Shown here piece by piece: positions 42,321 to 53,040 of a stretch of 64,000 bases of DNA (positions are counted from its first letter, which is position 1; every line of letters begins with the position of its first letter). The notes under the pieces were generated by a model. That model was not told where the DNA came from and ran no database searches. It was given only the letters and a program-made list of their open reading frames with translations. This DNA is from Humulus lupulus (lineage: Eukaryota > Streptophyta > Magnoliopsida > Rosales > Cannabaceae). Position numbers and translations under genes: made by a program. Location of the stretch: assembly GCF_963169125.1 (NCBI RefSeq), contig NC_084795.1:141645766-141709765 (forward strand). Reading direction: 5' to 3'.

Positions 42321-44398
42321 TGTAATAAGGCGCAGGGCTTTGATTAGCGTGCCTGGAGGCCAATAAGTGAATTATTGTTATAATATGTGAATTTTTGTGA
42401 ATATGTGATTAGTGATGTATGTTTAGGTGAATTAAATATGCATGTGGGCCCCGTCTGGTTATTAGGGGCATGATTGTAATTTTAGCCCGTTGAGGGCATA
42501 AATGTGATATATTTGTGTTTGCACGGTCCGAGACAGTCCTAGGGAGCGGTTGGCTAGGAAGTCACAACGGGATCGAAAATCCGACTTGGGACGAGTCGAG
42601 GGGTATTTTGGGTATTAGACATCTTATGGGGTTATGGGGCTATGGAAATAAATATTTGGAGATATATTTGAGGTTATAATGCCTAGGAGGGAATATTGGG
42701 GAAATTTACCATTTTTCCCTCGGGGACGTTTCTGGTACCCCGAGCCTTGAGGTAACCTTAGAAACTAAGTTAAATAAAACAAAACATAGAATCATTTGGA
42801 ACTCTCCAAACCGACCCATTCTCTCTCCCTCTCTGGGTTTCTCTTCTACTCTTGGAGGCTTAGTGACATCTTGGAGGAAACTAGTCAAAAACTAAGGAAT
42901 TGGAGCTGGGATTTTGGGGAGCTTGGAAGAGGTGAGCTTTGGAGGTTGAGGAGCTAGTGAAAGCTTGAATTCAACAGCTGAGGTAAAGAGTCTAACTCTA
43001 AAAATTCCTTGGGTTTCAGTTGAATTATAGCTAGAGTTGTAAATTGCATATAAACCAGAACCATGAGTTAAGTTTTATTGTGGGTTGAGTTTATAAGACT
43101 GTGTTGGATTTGTTGTGGAGCTTAGATGATGTGGTAGGGAGGCTCAAGCTTAATTTTGGGTTTGGGTATTGAGTTGGGATGATTTTAGAAGGATTGGCTC
43201 GAAGGAAATGCAGGGAAAAATGGAGGTTTTCTGGGTTTGGAGGTGAGGGTCACGGCCCTAGGAGGGGCATGTCGCGGCCCATGTGCACGCAATGCTTGGG
43301 GAGGCCACTGACCATGGGGCACGCCGAGGCACTTGGCCAAGCATGCCGCGGCCCATGTGTGTTTCCAGGGAGGCATTTAGCCTCTGTTTTGAGGCAAGCC
43401 GCGACCCTTAAGGGGTTGGGTCGCAAGACTAGTTCAAGATTCAGGGTGTCTAGTGGGATTTGACTTGGGAACCTAATTGTTAGGGCTCAAGATGGATTTT
43501 ATCACCCGGATTGATAAAATCCAAGGTCCTGGAGACTAGAATTATGACCCAAAGCTATTTAATGGATTAGAATTTGATGGGCAGATATTGTTAATGCATT
43601 GTGACTAGGGTTTCGGTGAGACTCGAACTAGGGAACTGTGCTTGGGACATCCATGCTTGGAAAGCTCGCGACACAAGTAAGAAAACTGTTGTTCCCACAG
43701 AGCCATAAGACTGTGTTGCAGGGCGTGGCCCTTTGATTGAATTTTTATGTGTTTAAGTATTAGTTTAGTTATGTTATGTGTACATATAAATGAATGAACG
43801 GCGAAGGCCGAGAACTGAAAGAGGTCGGGAGCAGCGTTTAGCATGCGGAGTAAGAGCTGCTAGGGGGACAACCTAAAGGATACCACGAACCCAGGGCCTG
43901 GTAAAGCGCCTGGGACGGCATGGTCTTACGTGTACAGCCTGATGATGGCTTTTTTTTTTATGTTAAGTGTTTGTTATGCATATGTTATCTTCTTGTGAAG
44001 GTTTTCTTGTTGGGTTTCGGCTCATGGGTGCTCTATGGTGCAGGTAAAGGCAAGGGGAAAGTCGACCAACCTTGAGTATGGTGAGCGTGATGAGCGACGC
44101 GTACATGTCTGGTTTGCCTGGCTGCCACGGCCAGGGGTGCTTTTGGGAGATGATTGTACTTAACTTAAATTTTGTCATTTAGTCGACTCTGGTTATATTT
44201 TGAATTGTAAATATTTCTAAACAATATTTTTGGGATCCCAAATGTTAAAAGTTTTATAATTTTCAATGAAAGACTTATTCTCAAGTTTATGACTCTGATT
44301 ATGGTTTGATTACACTTTTCTCCTAAAACCTTGATTAGCGAGTTAATTGCACATTTTAAACTCACTTAGTAATGACTCTAAGGCAGTAGGGCATTACA
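42321..44398 (+). mobile_element. Tekay-like solo LTR, TSD GTGCG
   Basis: It is a single LTR of 2078 bp, starting TGTAATAAGGCG and ending GGGCATTACA, flanked by perfect GTGCG (42316-42320 and 44399-44403). It is related to the LTRs of Tekay-2 throughout. It carries the GC-rich module (43230-43440), the 'gggtgctctatggtgcaggtaaa' block (44026), an 8-bp stem hairpin (44117-44135) and TTTTTGGGATCCCAAA (about 44226). A solo LTR arises by LTR-LTR recombination. Confidence 0.93.
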
Positions 44399-44403
44399 GT
44401 GCG

Positions 44404-45107
44404 CTTGGGCAGAAGGCCCTGGCTCTTCTGACACTGGCGACCTGGCAATTTTCTCAGATCCCGGGAGCCTCTTCGGGGTCATATGCTCTTCTCATAACAT
44501 CGATGGATTCGTAAGCCCGACAATTCCTCTTCATTTCTAAAGGGCCTTATCCTTGTCTCCTCCACGGGCTGGAGTCAAAAATGGTACTTCAGCTGGTTGC
44601 ACAGGCAGCATGACAACTGGATGTTCTTGCACTGCATCAATGACGTGCGCAGGAGGCACGCCCACTGGTTTCACATGTGGTACTCTAGCTGGGTACACAA
44701 GTGGCATGCCAGGTGGCTGCCCATGTGGTACTTTTCCCTGAGGGTCCACTTGCAAACCTTAAGCCGCCAAAGTGGCCTTCATCATGTTAACCACCTCCTA
44801 TAAGATGGCGATGTTTCCATTCTGAGCCTCTTTCTTGTTGCTGGGAAGCAACTTGGCCTCTAATGGCCACCACTTTTGGCGGCTCCCCCGTGTGGTATGA
44901 CTGTGAATATTCACTCTTATAGTTGTCTTCGTCTTCACCATTGTTGTCGTCATTTACATTGTAACAGTCATCATTGGCCACCTCCGGATTAGCTGGTGGC
45001 GGTGGTCGACTTGGTTCTCCTCCCATAGTGGCGAAGGAGGGAGTGCCATTGTCGCTACCATTGCTAAACCTCAAGCTTTCTTTAGGCTCTCAGTGAATGC
45101 ACCAAAA
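44404..45107 (-). pseudogene. gag: Tat-4 gag N-terminal part and leader
   Basis: The minus-strand frame from ATG 45074 opens 'MRFSNGSDNGTPSF', then an acidic D/N/E-rich stretch. Next to it is a proline-rich segment (44755-44560) with repeated XPxxVPxV units such as 'KPVGVPPA' and 'YPARVPHV'. It ends at the solo LTR and resumes at 42315. A decayed primer site TTTTGGTGCATTCACTGAG lies at 45107-45089. Confidence 0.6.
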
Positions 45108-45897
45108 TGTTGACAACCTTTTTTGCTAACAACTAATTAAACCAAGCTTAAAGAAAATCGAGATTAAGACATGGAATTTTACGTGGTTCAGGTTATAAAT
45201 TAACCCTAGTCCATGAGTCACTTATTTTCAACTTTTAGGCAATGCTCTGAAAATAAGAAATGAATCAAGGATCCTTTACAAAGTGTGTCCTAGCCCTTAT
45301 TATAGATGGTCGAGGGCTATTAGTTCCCTATTATGGTCTAATTACAAGTATCCTCCTTTAATGGGTACTTAAATGTACAATAAATGATAAATTACCTCAA
45401 TTACAATGTTGGTAGGCCCATGCGTATCTCGGTGGGCCCAATACAAGTTATCAGGCAAGTACTTTATGGGAAAACATGCTCCAAACAGTGTTCGGACGGT
45501 AGCTAGACATTTTCCCATGTTAGGTAGCGTCGTGAGACATCCCACTTGTCGCTTGTATGAAATCAACACCATGATTTGTGTAACAGTGAATGTTAGATAG
45601 CTGCTTGTGGTCCAGGGTCACTTTGCTTGACACCTGGAAGCTCTACTCCATGTATGGAGGATGATTCTCATAGACTTGGAGGACGAGTAGAAGATAGCAT
45701 TATCCTGGAACGTGGTTTCCAAGAAGTTGCATTTCCACGAGGACATAATCCTCTGTTGGTGGTGAACTATGATTGGAAGCAATGCTTACCTTCCATGGAG
45801 CTCCAAGCAAGCTCCAGGGGACTTAATTAGCTTCCGTGAAGACTTAATTACTCTCTAATGTATGCCACATGTAACATGGTGAAAACAAGGACAACAT
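45108..45897 (-). repeat. 5' LTR of Tat-4 (outer edge approximate)
   Basis: The plus-strand text starts TGTTGACAACC, the complement of an LTR ending GGTTGTCAACA, directly next to the primer site. It contains 'ttacgtggttcaggttataaa', a phrase common near plant LTR 3' ends. The outer edge, at about CAACA 45897, is a guess because the partner LTR is outside the window. Confidence 0.55.
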
Positions 45898-46998
45898 TTA
45901 GATTTAACACTTTTTTATTGTGTTTTAACACTGTTGTTTTAATTAGATAAATAAGGTAAACAAATTATAAAGAGAAATGAATTCTTCTAAACAACATAAA
46001 TAAATTGAAAAATAAAAAAGTAATAATTGAGCCATAATAATTTCCCAACACATATTTTAAAATTTAATATTAAAGTATTTAAATTATTCTATCAATTATG
46101 TTTTCAAAACTATTACCGAAAAAATACTTATGCATTGAAATTTATTATTTTCTTTCATTTATTAATTATTGATTTTGTTATTTAACATATTTTGTTTGTC
46201 CAAACATATATGTAATGGTGGTATAAGCAAAAAAATGTACATATTTCATATTTTGTCGTTTAGTTTTTTAATGATAAATTACTTATTTTAATTGCTCTAA
46301 TAATTAATTAAATAATATATATTTATATAATTTTTATTGACTTTTTTAAAAAAAAAAACTAAATAATTAAAATTTCATCAAATAAACTTTATAAATTCAT
46401 AGTTTTGATTTAGAATTTTTAAATATATAATATATAAATAAAAACCTAAAAATCAACAAAATTTAAATTATTATAAACACAATATTTCAAAATAATAAAA
46501 ATCATCAAATTATTTACTTTTGAAGAACACACAAATAATCTAAAATATAAATAAATTACAAAATAAAAAATACACACAAAATTTTAGATTTTGGTTAATT
46601 GTCTTCGTTTTACACTTACAAATTGCTACCTAAATAAACGTAAATATATTTTTTTAATTGGTGCAAAATTATAACTTGAAAATATTAAATAAGTTATGCA
46701 ACTTAGTAGTTTAATTATGCAATTAAATAAAAAATGATAAAATGAATTAAATGAAATAATAAAACTACTTTGTACATGTAGCTTTTTGATAACGTGTTCA
46801 ATTTTAGTTGTAAATGAAAATTGACTATAGTTATAAACATATTAACAAAAATTCAACCAAAATATTGTTTATAGGTTTTAATGTACATTGTACATTTGTA
46901 CATTTAAACATTGTACATTCAACCAAAACATTGTACATTTGTAAAAAAAAATCAATCAAAACATTATACATTTGACATATTTGTAATGTACAGGTTTG
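45898..46998. other. AT-rich intergenic stretch
   Basis: About 1.1 kb of strongly AT-rich DNA without ORFs worth naming. Short phrases 'acattgtacatttgtaca' repeat near 46880-46945. Nothing recognised. Confidence 0.5.
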
Positions 46999-47003
46999 AG
47001 TTA

Positions 47004-48921
47004 TGTAGAGTCCAAGAACTTTACTTAGCTAATTGTTTAGTAGTATTATAGTATGTATAGTATTATCTTTGAAACTGTGGATTTTTGGTTCAAACCGGGA
47101 ATTATTTGGACACTCATAGTAGTACTTGTAGATTTTCTAAGTTTAACCTATAGTTTAAGAATATTAATTTTAACCTAAGGTTGATTAATATGACTGATAT
47201 TAAGGATTATATTTATTGTACTATAAGGATTAGATATCAACCAATAGGATTTTAAGCACATGTTGTGAATGGTGATTAAGGATTAAGTATTTTTTAGGAT
47301 TAAATTTATTAAGGAGTAAAGTTTGAATGTTATAGGGTCAGTCAGCAGCTTTGAATACGTTGAGGGCTTAGTCAAGGCTGTTTACTCCATTCAAACTTAG
47401 CTAAAATTGTGTAATTTCGTGTTTAAATATTCAGCGTGTGCCGATATATCACAGCTATAGGGGGCGATATGTCGCAGGACGTAGATACGGAAAACACGAA
47501 ACGATGCACGGTCGCCTCGGGCATACTGGCCCAGGCAATATATCGCCTACTGGGGGCGATATATCGCCTCCTTCAGCATATGTTCAAACGTTTTTGAATT
47601 GTTTTCCTTTCAGCCATTCAAACTCCTTCATAAGTCCAACATCTTTTGAACGAGTCTTCAGCCTCTGCTGAACGATTATTCAAATTATTTTCACCTAAAA
47701 AGCCATTATTTTTATTCAAGTAAAATCAAGATACTTTCATTCCCAAACTCTATAAATAGGACCTAGTACCCAGCCATTATTCACCTTTTGCTCTAAGTTC
47801 AGAAGCTGCAAGTGCTAGGAGAGTGTGAGAGTTAAACACTTGGGTGGGAAAGTCATAAGCTTAATCATCTTTAGCTCATCAAACACTTTGGGAAGTAAGG
47901 TTCTTTAGTATTTCGGTTGTGGTTAGATTGGACTTGCAAGTCTTTGAGGTAAACCCGAAACTCTATTTCATTTGTTTCATGTTATTTTCTTTCTCAAAGC
48001 CTTCTACTCAGTCCCCTAACCTCATTCTTATTTTGGTTAGGGAATCCAAGTTCTTAAGCACATAAGTTTTGGTAAGCATATTTCTCAATGGTTTAGTCTT
48101 CCTATTCATTTTCATTTCTTCTTCTTCATAAGACTCACTCTTTCTCATATGGTTTTAGGAGTGTTCCAAAAGTCCCAACTCAGTCCATCATATCCCGGTA
48201 ACTTTGGTAAGGAAAATAGGATAGAATCTATATGTTCATTGCTTATGTTATCTTATGTGTTATGTTATGAAATATGATATGTTATGAATATGTTATGAAT
48301 GTGTATGTTTGTAGGCTTGGGCTTATGCCCTATTTGACTAACAAGACCCCAAAAAGATTATGGGCATATGCCTACTTAGCTAGTAGGACCCCACTAATCT
48401 CATGGGCATAAGCTTGTTTAGTCTATGGGACCCCAAGTAATAATGGCCATTATAATAAGTGTATGTATTAAGTGTTGTGATATGTCTTTACGTTTATTAT
48501 GAAATTTATGTGTATGACTATGTGTTAGATTTTCCTTGCTGGGCATTAGGCTCATTCCTTTTTGTTTTATGTCCAGGACAATAGCTTTAGAGGCGGTAAG
48601 ATTCGTGACGCTTAGAGGATGTGTATCGATGGTGAATGGAGTCAAGGGGCCGAGCGTTATTCGATTCGAGGATGTAGTCTCATTTTACCTTTTTATGGTT
48701 TTATATGTATTTTCCGCATTTCTTATGTAATTCTTTTCATTTAAATCATGTTTTTGTTTTTAAAGACAATGGGATCCCATATCCTTCTTAGTATTCTATT
48801 TTGTAAGAAACTCTTATTTTTAACAAGTTACTCAGTAAAATTATGGTATTTCCGCAAAAATGTAAGTTTTATGTATAGTTTCGTTAATGGTCCAAATAGT
48901 CTAGATTAGTGGGTCATTACA
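47004..48921 (+). mobile_element. Diverged Tekay-like solo LTR, TSD AGTTA
   Basis: It starts TGTAGAGTCC, ends GGGTCATTACA and is flanked by perfect AGTTA (46999-47003 and 48922-48926). Landmarks of the family are present but diverged: 'ccttgctgggcattaggctca' (48533), GGGATCCC (48770) and the terminal CATTACA. A TATA-like 'ctctataaatagg' is at about 47749. A cluster of GGCGATATATCGCC-type palindromes lies at 47437-47575. Confidence 0.88.
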
Positions 48922-48926
48922 AGTTA

Positions 48927-49946
48927 ATTCCTCAAACATATAGTTGAATGCATGCTACATGATGTAAATGTTTCTAGACTTCCACTAGCATGATCATTAA
49001 GATGCTTTAGCTACTTGTTATACGACCCGAAGATATGTTTGGAGATCTCCTTATTATTTGGTCAGATAGGTCTTAACTCGAGGCATTGGTTCAAGGAGCT
49101 CGTATTGCATTATCGGAGCTATGAATGCTTAACACTTGTACCACGAACAGGATACATCAGCTCGTGATTTTTAGGTACAACATTTGCTCTCAAGCCTTCG
49201 CTATTGTATGATGTCGCACCTACTTTTGAAAAACACAGTAGAGGCTTTTCCACTTCTGCTATGAGAAACATGCCTACCTACCATCTCGAGTATAGGAAAT
49301 GTGTCTTATTTCTATAGGCATCTATTCGGGTTCCTAGGTGCAATGATAGCTGTTATATCACCTTTTTGCGACCATTTTCTCTATTTAATTTTTTGCATTC
49401 TATCTGAAATTATCTCAATCGAATCGAACCAGATCTCCCTTGACTTTTCCTATATATACACCTTCTCTTCGGCCCTAACATCACCTTTTTTTATTTTCCT
49501 TTACAAACTTTCTCTCTCACTCTACAGATGCCCTCAATAAGCTATTCTCTGGATTTATCATCTCTAATCCTTCGATTGTAAGTTCTCACGATTCATTGAT
49601 TTTTTTTTTTATTTCGATGGGTTTTTTTTGTTTTTTTTAATGCTAGTGAATTCAGAGCTTTTCATGTACTTTTCTTTTATGAGAGTATGGTTTGGACTCG
49701 TACTGCTTAGGAATAGCTTTTTCAGGCATAACAATATAGGTGATTTTGATAATGCATTTAGGTTAGACTTCGAGGCCTTTTTTGGGTTTTTAGGCTATGG
49801 TTAGGGAAAGTATGAGTGACCTTTTCAGAAAATTCTGTGTTCTAAACCTAGAAAATAGGTAGCTTAATGGTTACGTAAAATGAGATCTTTTTCATTAAAA
49901 CTGCTTCCCAAAAATGGGTTTTTGACGCTCAATTTCTAAGGTGACA
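48927..49946 (+). other. Tat-5 fragment: putative promoter and first exon of the extra ORF
   Basis: A TATATATACA box (49451-49460) is followed by a pyrimidine-rich tract ending TCTACAG at 49527 and ATG 49528 ('MPSISYSLDLSSLILRL'). A GTAAGT donor follows at 49578. The layout is like that of the extra ORFs in Tat-1 and Tat-3, and the downstream exons (52549 on) are in the same orientation once the solo LTR is removed. The rest of the stretch has no ORF. Confidence 0.4.
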
Positions 49947-49951
49947 ATAAC

Positions 49952-50277
49952 TGTGACGCCCCACGTTACTATGGCTGCTTTCAGCGTGCTTTGTCCTCAC
50001 TCACATGCTTCCTAGGAAAACTTCCCAGTACCCATCCCTAGATTACCCCAGGTCAAGCACGCTTAACTTTGGAGTTCTCAAGTGATGGGCTACCGAAAAG
50101 AAGATGCATCTTGTTGATATAGGTAGTACCCATCAATCCATTTAAGTCATCTTCAACTGTGTAGTCCCATACCTACACAGTCTTAGAATCATCACACTTG
50201 ACCTTCCCCAGGCAGTGTGGGATTGCACAGCTTACCCGGCCTTTCCCCATACGGATCACGGGATTATGACTGTCACA
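49952..50277 (-). mobile_element. Cassandra-like (5S-bearing) TRIM LTR module
   Basis: Its ends TGTGACGCC and GACTGTCACA are TG...CA. Read on the minus strand it holds 5S rRNA-like sequence: 'gttaagcgtgcttgacc' (box A-like), 'ctagggatggg' (intermediate element, one extra G) and 'tgggaag' (box C remnant) between about 50093 and 50010. Cassandra elements are known to carry 5S promoters in LTRs of 240-350 bp. Flanks ATAAC and ATCAC (50278-50282) differ by one base. Confidence 0.6.
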
Positions 50278-52368
50278 ATCACGGGTGCATGATGTGATTT
50301 GTGAATGAGATTCCATTATTATGGAGATATATTCGAGATATTCGGCATGAGACGGTCATTTTTAGTGGATTGGCGGTTTTGTCATAAGGGGGTCAATTTT
50401 GGGGTAGTAGGAATGTTTATTTGATGATAAATTGGGAATATTTGAGATCATGGTGAAATTCTGAAAGTTTTGACTATAATGTCCCCAGGGGTGTTTTCGG
50501 GACCTCGAGCATTAGGTTTTATTTGAGGTTACTTAAGCTTGAAGTAGCTGTCAGATAGAACATACGATTAGAAAACCTCTCGTTCTCCTTCGTTAGTTCA
50601 TTTTCGCCACCCGAAGCATATTTGAAGAAATCTTGGGCTCTAGGAGTCAGAATCAAGTGAGGATCGAGGCATAGCAATCCTAGGAAAGATTAGAAGCTTC
50701 TTCACCGAAGGATTTGACAGAAAACAACCTAATCGAAGGTAATATAAGTTTAAAGTTTTGAGTTTTTAGAGTTTCTAAGCTTTGAATTTGACTTTGTGAA
50801 TTGCTGGGTTTTCGATTCGTTTGAACCTTGGGTTTTGAGGGTTTTGATGCATTGGGAAGCTTGGGAACCTTGTTTTGATGATTGGAGAATGTTTAGGTAT
50901 GATTTTGGAGGTTTTGAGAAGTTGAAAACGCGTTTGGGAATGGCCCAGGGTTGGGCGTCGCGACCCTTGCTCGAGGTTGAAGGAGAGGTTCTATTTGCGT
51001 TGGGCGCCATGGCCCTTGGGTTGGGCGCCGCGGCGCTTGCCTCTGGATTTTCTGGGGGCTGCGGCACAAGGTGCCAGGGCCACGACTCATGTGCAGGGTT
51101 GAGCCCATTTGCATGTTTTGACCCCGAGATCTTGGTTTTAGCCCTCGGGATCACTCCTACTACCTGGATTAGTCGAAGGCTAAATCTTGGTTTGTGAGCC
51201 GTTGATTATCATGTTATTGATGGTATCCTATAATGTGTTATGATTAGGTAACCGCTAAAGGACTAAAAGCTAAACCGTTCTCAAGGGTCGTTCTTTTGTT
51301 CATTATAGCTCGAATCAGATGTAAGAAAACTGCACCCGAAATGTGACATGCATGGTTGTTCATGAAGCATGTTGGTTGTATAAATGTGGACATGAATTGA
51401 TTGTGGAATACTTAGCAAATGTTGCTCACTTGTGCATGGTACTGACTCATTAGTCTGATTTGGCAAAGGTGCTGGTATCAACTGTGAAGCTGTGACTTAT
51501 TAGTCAGGTTCGGCAGTGGTACTAGGCACTGGTCACATTGGCCTGACTCATTAGTCAGGACGGCCTTAGAGTGTTCAACGCAAGCCAATAAAGATTAGAT
51601 CTAATCGACTTTCTGCATTGAATGACTTAAAGAGCATTAATGCCAGACCGACCTTAAGTTCGATGAATATTATAAGCGCTTGAAGGCTAGTGGCTTACCA
51701 AGCAGCCACTCTTCCATTTGAATTAGTGACCTGCTTGTCAGTCACTCAGTATGGTTTACCAAAACTTGTTGAAGGCTAGTGGCTTACCTAGCAGCCACTC
51801 TTCCATTTGAAATAGTGACTTGCTTGTCAGTCACTCAGTATGGTTTACCAGAACCCCAAGTGATATGCACTCATCTGTTTGAAAGCTATGAGCTCTGTGT
51901 GATTATAATGATAATCATTTGATGATATTTACATATAATACTATGTTTTCTTGCTGGGCTTTGGCTCATGGGTGCTATGTGGTGCAGGTAAAGGAAAAGA
52001 AAAGCTCAACAAGCCTTGAGTGGAGAGGTTAGGTGGTGATGTGTACATATGCGGCCGCTTGACCACCACGGCCAAGGAGTTCTCAGAGGAACTAGAGGGT
52101 TTACCCTATTTTTTTCGCTTAGGTCGGCGGGGTTTGAAATTTTGGAACAGTAATGACCTTTTTGAATTGTAAATAACTTGTAAATGTTCTTGTGGGCCCA
52201 TGAACAGTTTTATGAATCAAATAAAGCATATCCTTTCCTTTTTATTGGTTTTCACCTTAGCCTGTTAATAACACTTAGAACACGTTTTTAACCAAATGAC
52301 TCAGGCAATGAGTCAAATTTCTAGTTCACCGTTCACCGTAACTGCTCTGGGGTAACCAGGGCGTTACA
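49952..52368 (+). mobile_element. Tekay-like solo LTR with a 5S-rRNA-like module at its 5' edge, TSD ATAAC
   Basis: It is flanked by perfect ATAAC (49947-49951 and 52369-52373). From about 50283 to the end GGGCGTTACA it is related to the LTRs of the 53-62 kb element, sharing the TGACTNATNAGTCA arrays, 'gtggcttaccaagcagccac' and 'gtgctatgtggtgcaggtaaagg' (51973). The first 326 bases, however, are unlike any other Tekay-like LTR here and contain a 5S rRNA-like segment. An 89-bp unit is repeated at 51682-51770 and 51771-51856. Confidence 0.85.
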
Positions 52369-52373
52369 ATAAC

Positions 52374-53035
52374 TTTCGAGGACAGGGTGCATGAATTAAG
52401 GGCATGCGTAGATCCACGTATGATTTTTAGATCATAGGATTCAGCTAGGTTCGTGGGATTTCTTTAACTTGTGGATTTTACTTGATGCTTTAAACCATTC
52501 CCCATAACCATATCCTTATATCATCCACTAATAGTTAGTATTTTTCTATGGCTAGGCTACCTAAATTATATTATCATCAAAATGTGCCAAATGAGCATAG
52601 CTGGTTCTTCTTCTTAGGGCCAGATGGCTGCATAGACCCCTATTCCCCACTTTGCAGCAGTGGTGGAGAGGGAGGTCGAGGTAACCGGAAACAACTTCTA
52701 CGAGACAAAGCGCATTGTTTCTATGATAATGTCTACGCCATAATTCAATATCATAATGAAGGGCCATGGCATTCAGACGGACATCAAATTTTATTCTTGC
52801 CCAACATTTGAAGGTGAGCAGAGCTGTTCTCCCCCGAAGGACTACTTTTGGGCATGGAGCGATGAGCACTTGAAGGAAGGGGTCTTCTTACCATTGAGCT
52901 CGTACTTTTCTGACTTTTTAAATTTCGTAAAGTTAACTCCGTTCTAGCTCCCCCGCTCCCCCTAAAGCGCATAGCATCCCTACGGGGTTCAAATATTTGT
53001 TTCTTAAAAATGAGTGCGAAGAACACACCTAAGAG
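52374..53035 (+). pseudogene. Tat-5 extra ORF, middle exons
   Basis: From ATG 52549 'MARLPKLYYHQNVPNEHSWF' a frame runs to about 52810. Another then continues with 'GVFLPLSSYFSDFLNFVKLTPF' (about 52876-52944), the Transposase_28-like core seen in Tat-1 and Tat-3. The last bases are interrupted by the element at 53041 and resume at 62173. Stops and a frame change show decay, though some may be introns. Confidence 0.6.
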
Positions 53036-53040
53036 GATAT

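Larger units (their letters stand above)
39088..45897 (-). mobile_element. Tat-4, 5' portion (LTR, gag, start of protease), with two solo-LTR insertions
   Basis: On the minus strand the element starts with a 5' LTR (about 45897-45108), a primer site like that of Tat-1, and gag. It then runs leftward to the pre-protease region, where the LTR of Tekay-old cuts it at 39088. Solo LTRs sit at 42321-44398 and 39404-40710. The rest of pol and the 3' LTR would lie left of Tekay-old, outside the window. Confidence 0.7.

Noticed and set aside
50010..50095. A functional 5S rRNA gene
   Set aside because: Only part of 5S is recognisable. Box C is shortened, the intermediate element has an extra base, both transcript ends are missing and there is no tandem 5S array.
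50796..51197. Pair of overlapping 130-codon open frames on both strands
   Set aside because: They sit in the GC-rich module of a solo LTR. Similar frames occur in the other LTRs at the same place, as expected from base composition.
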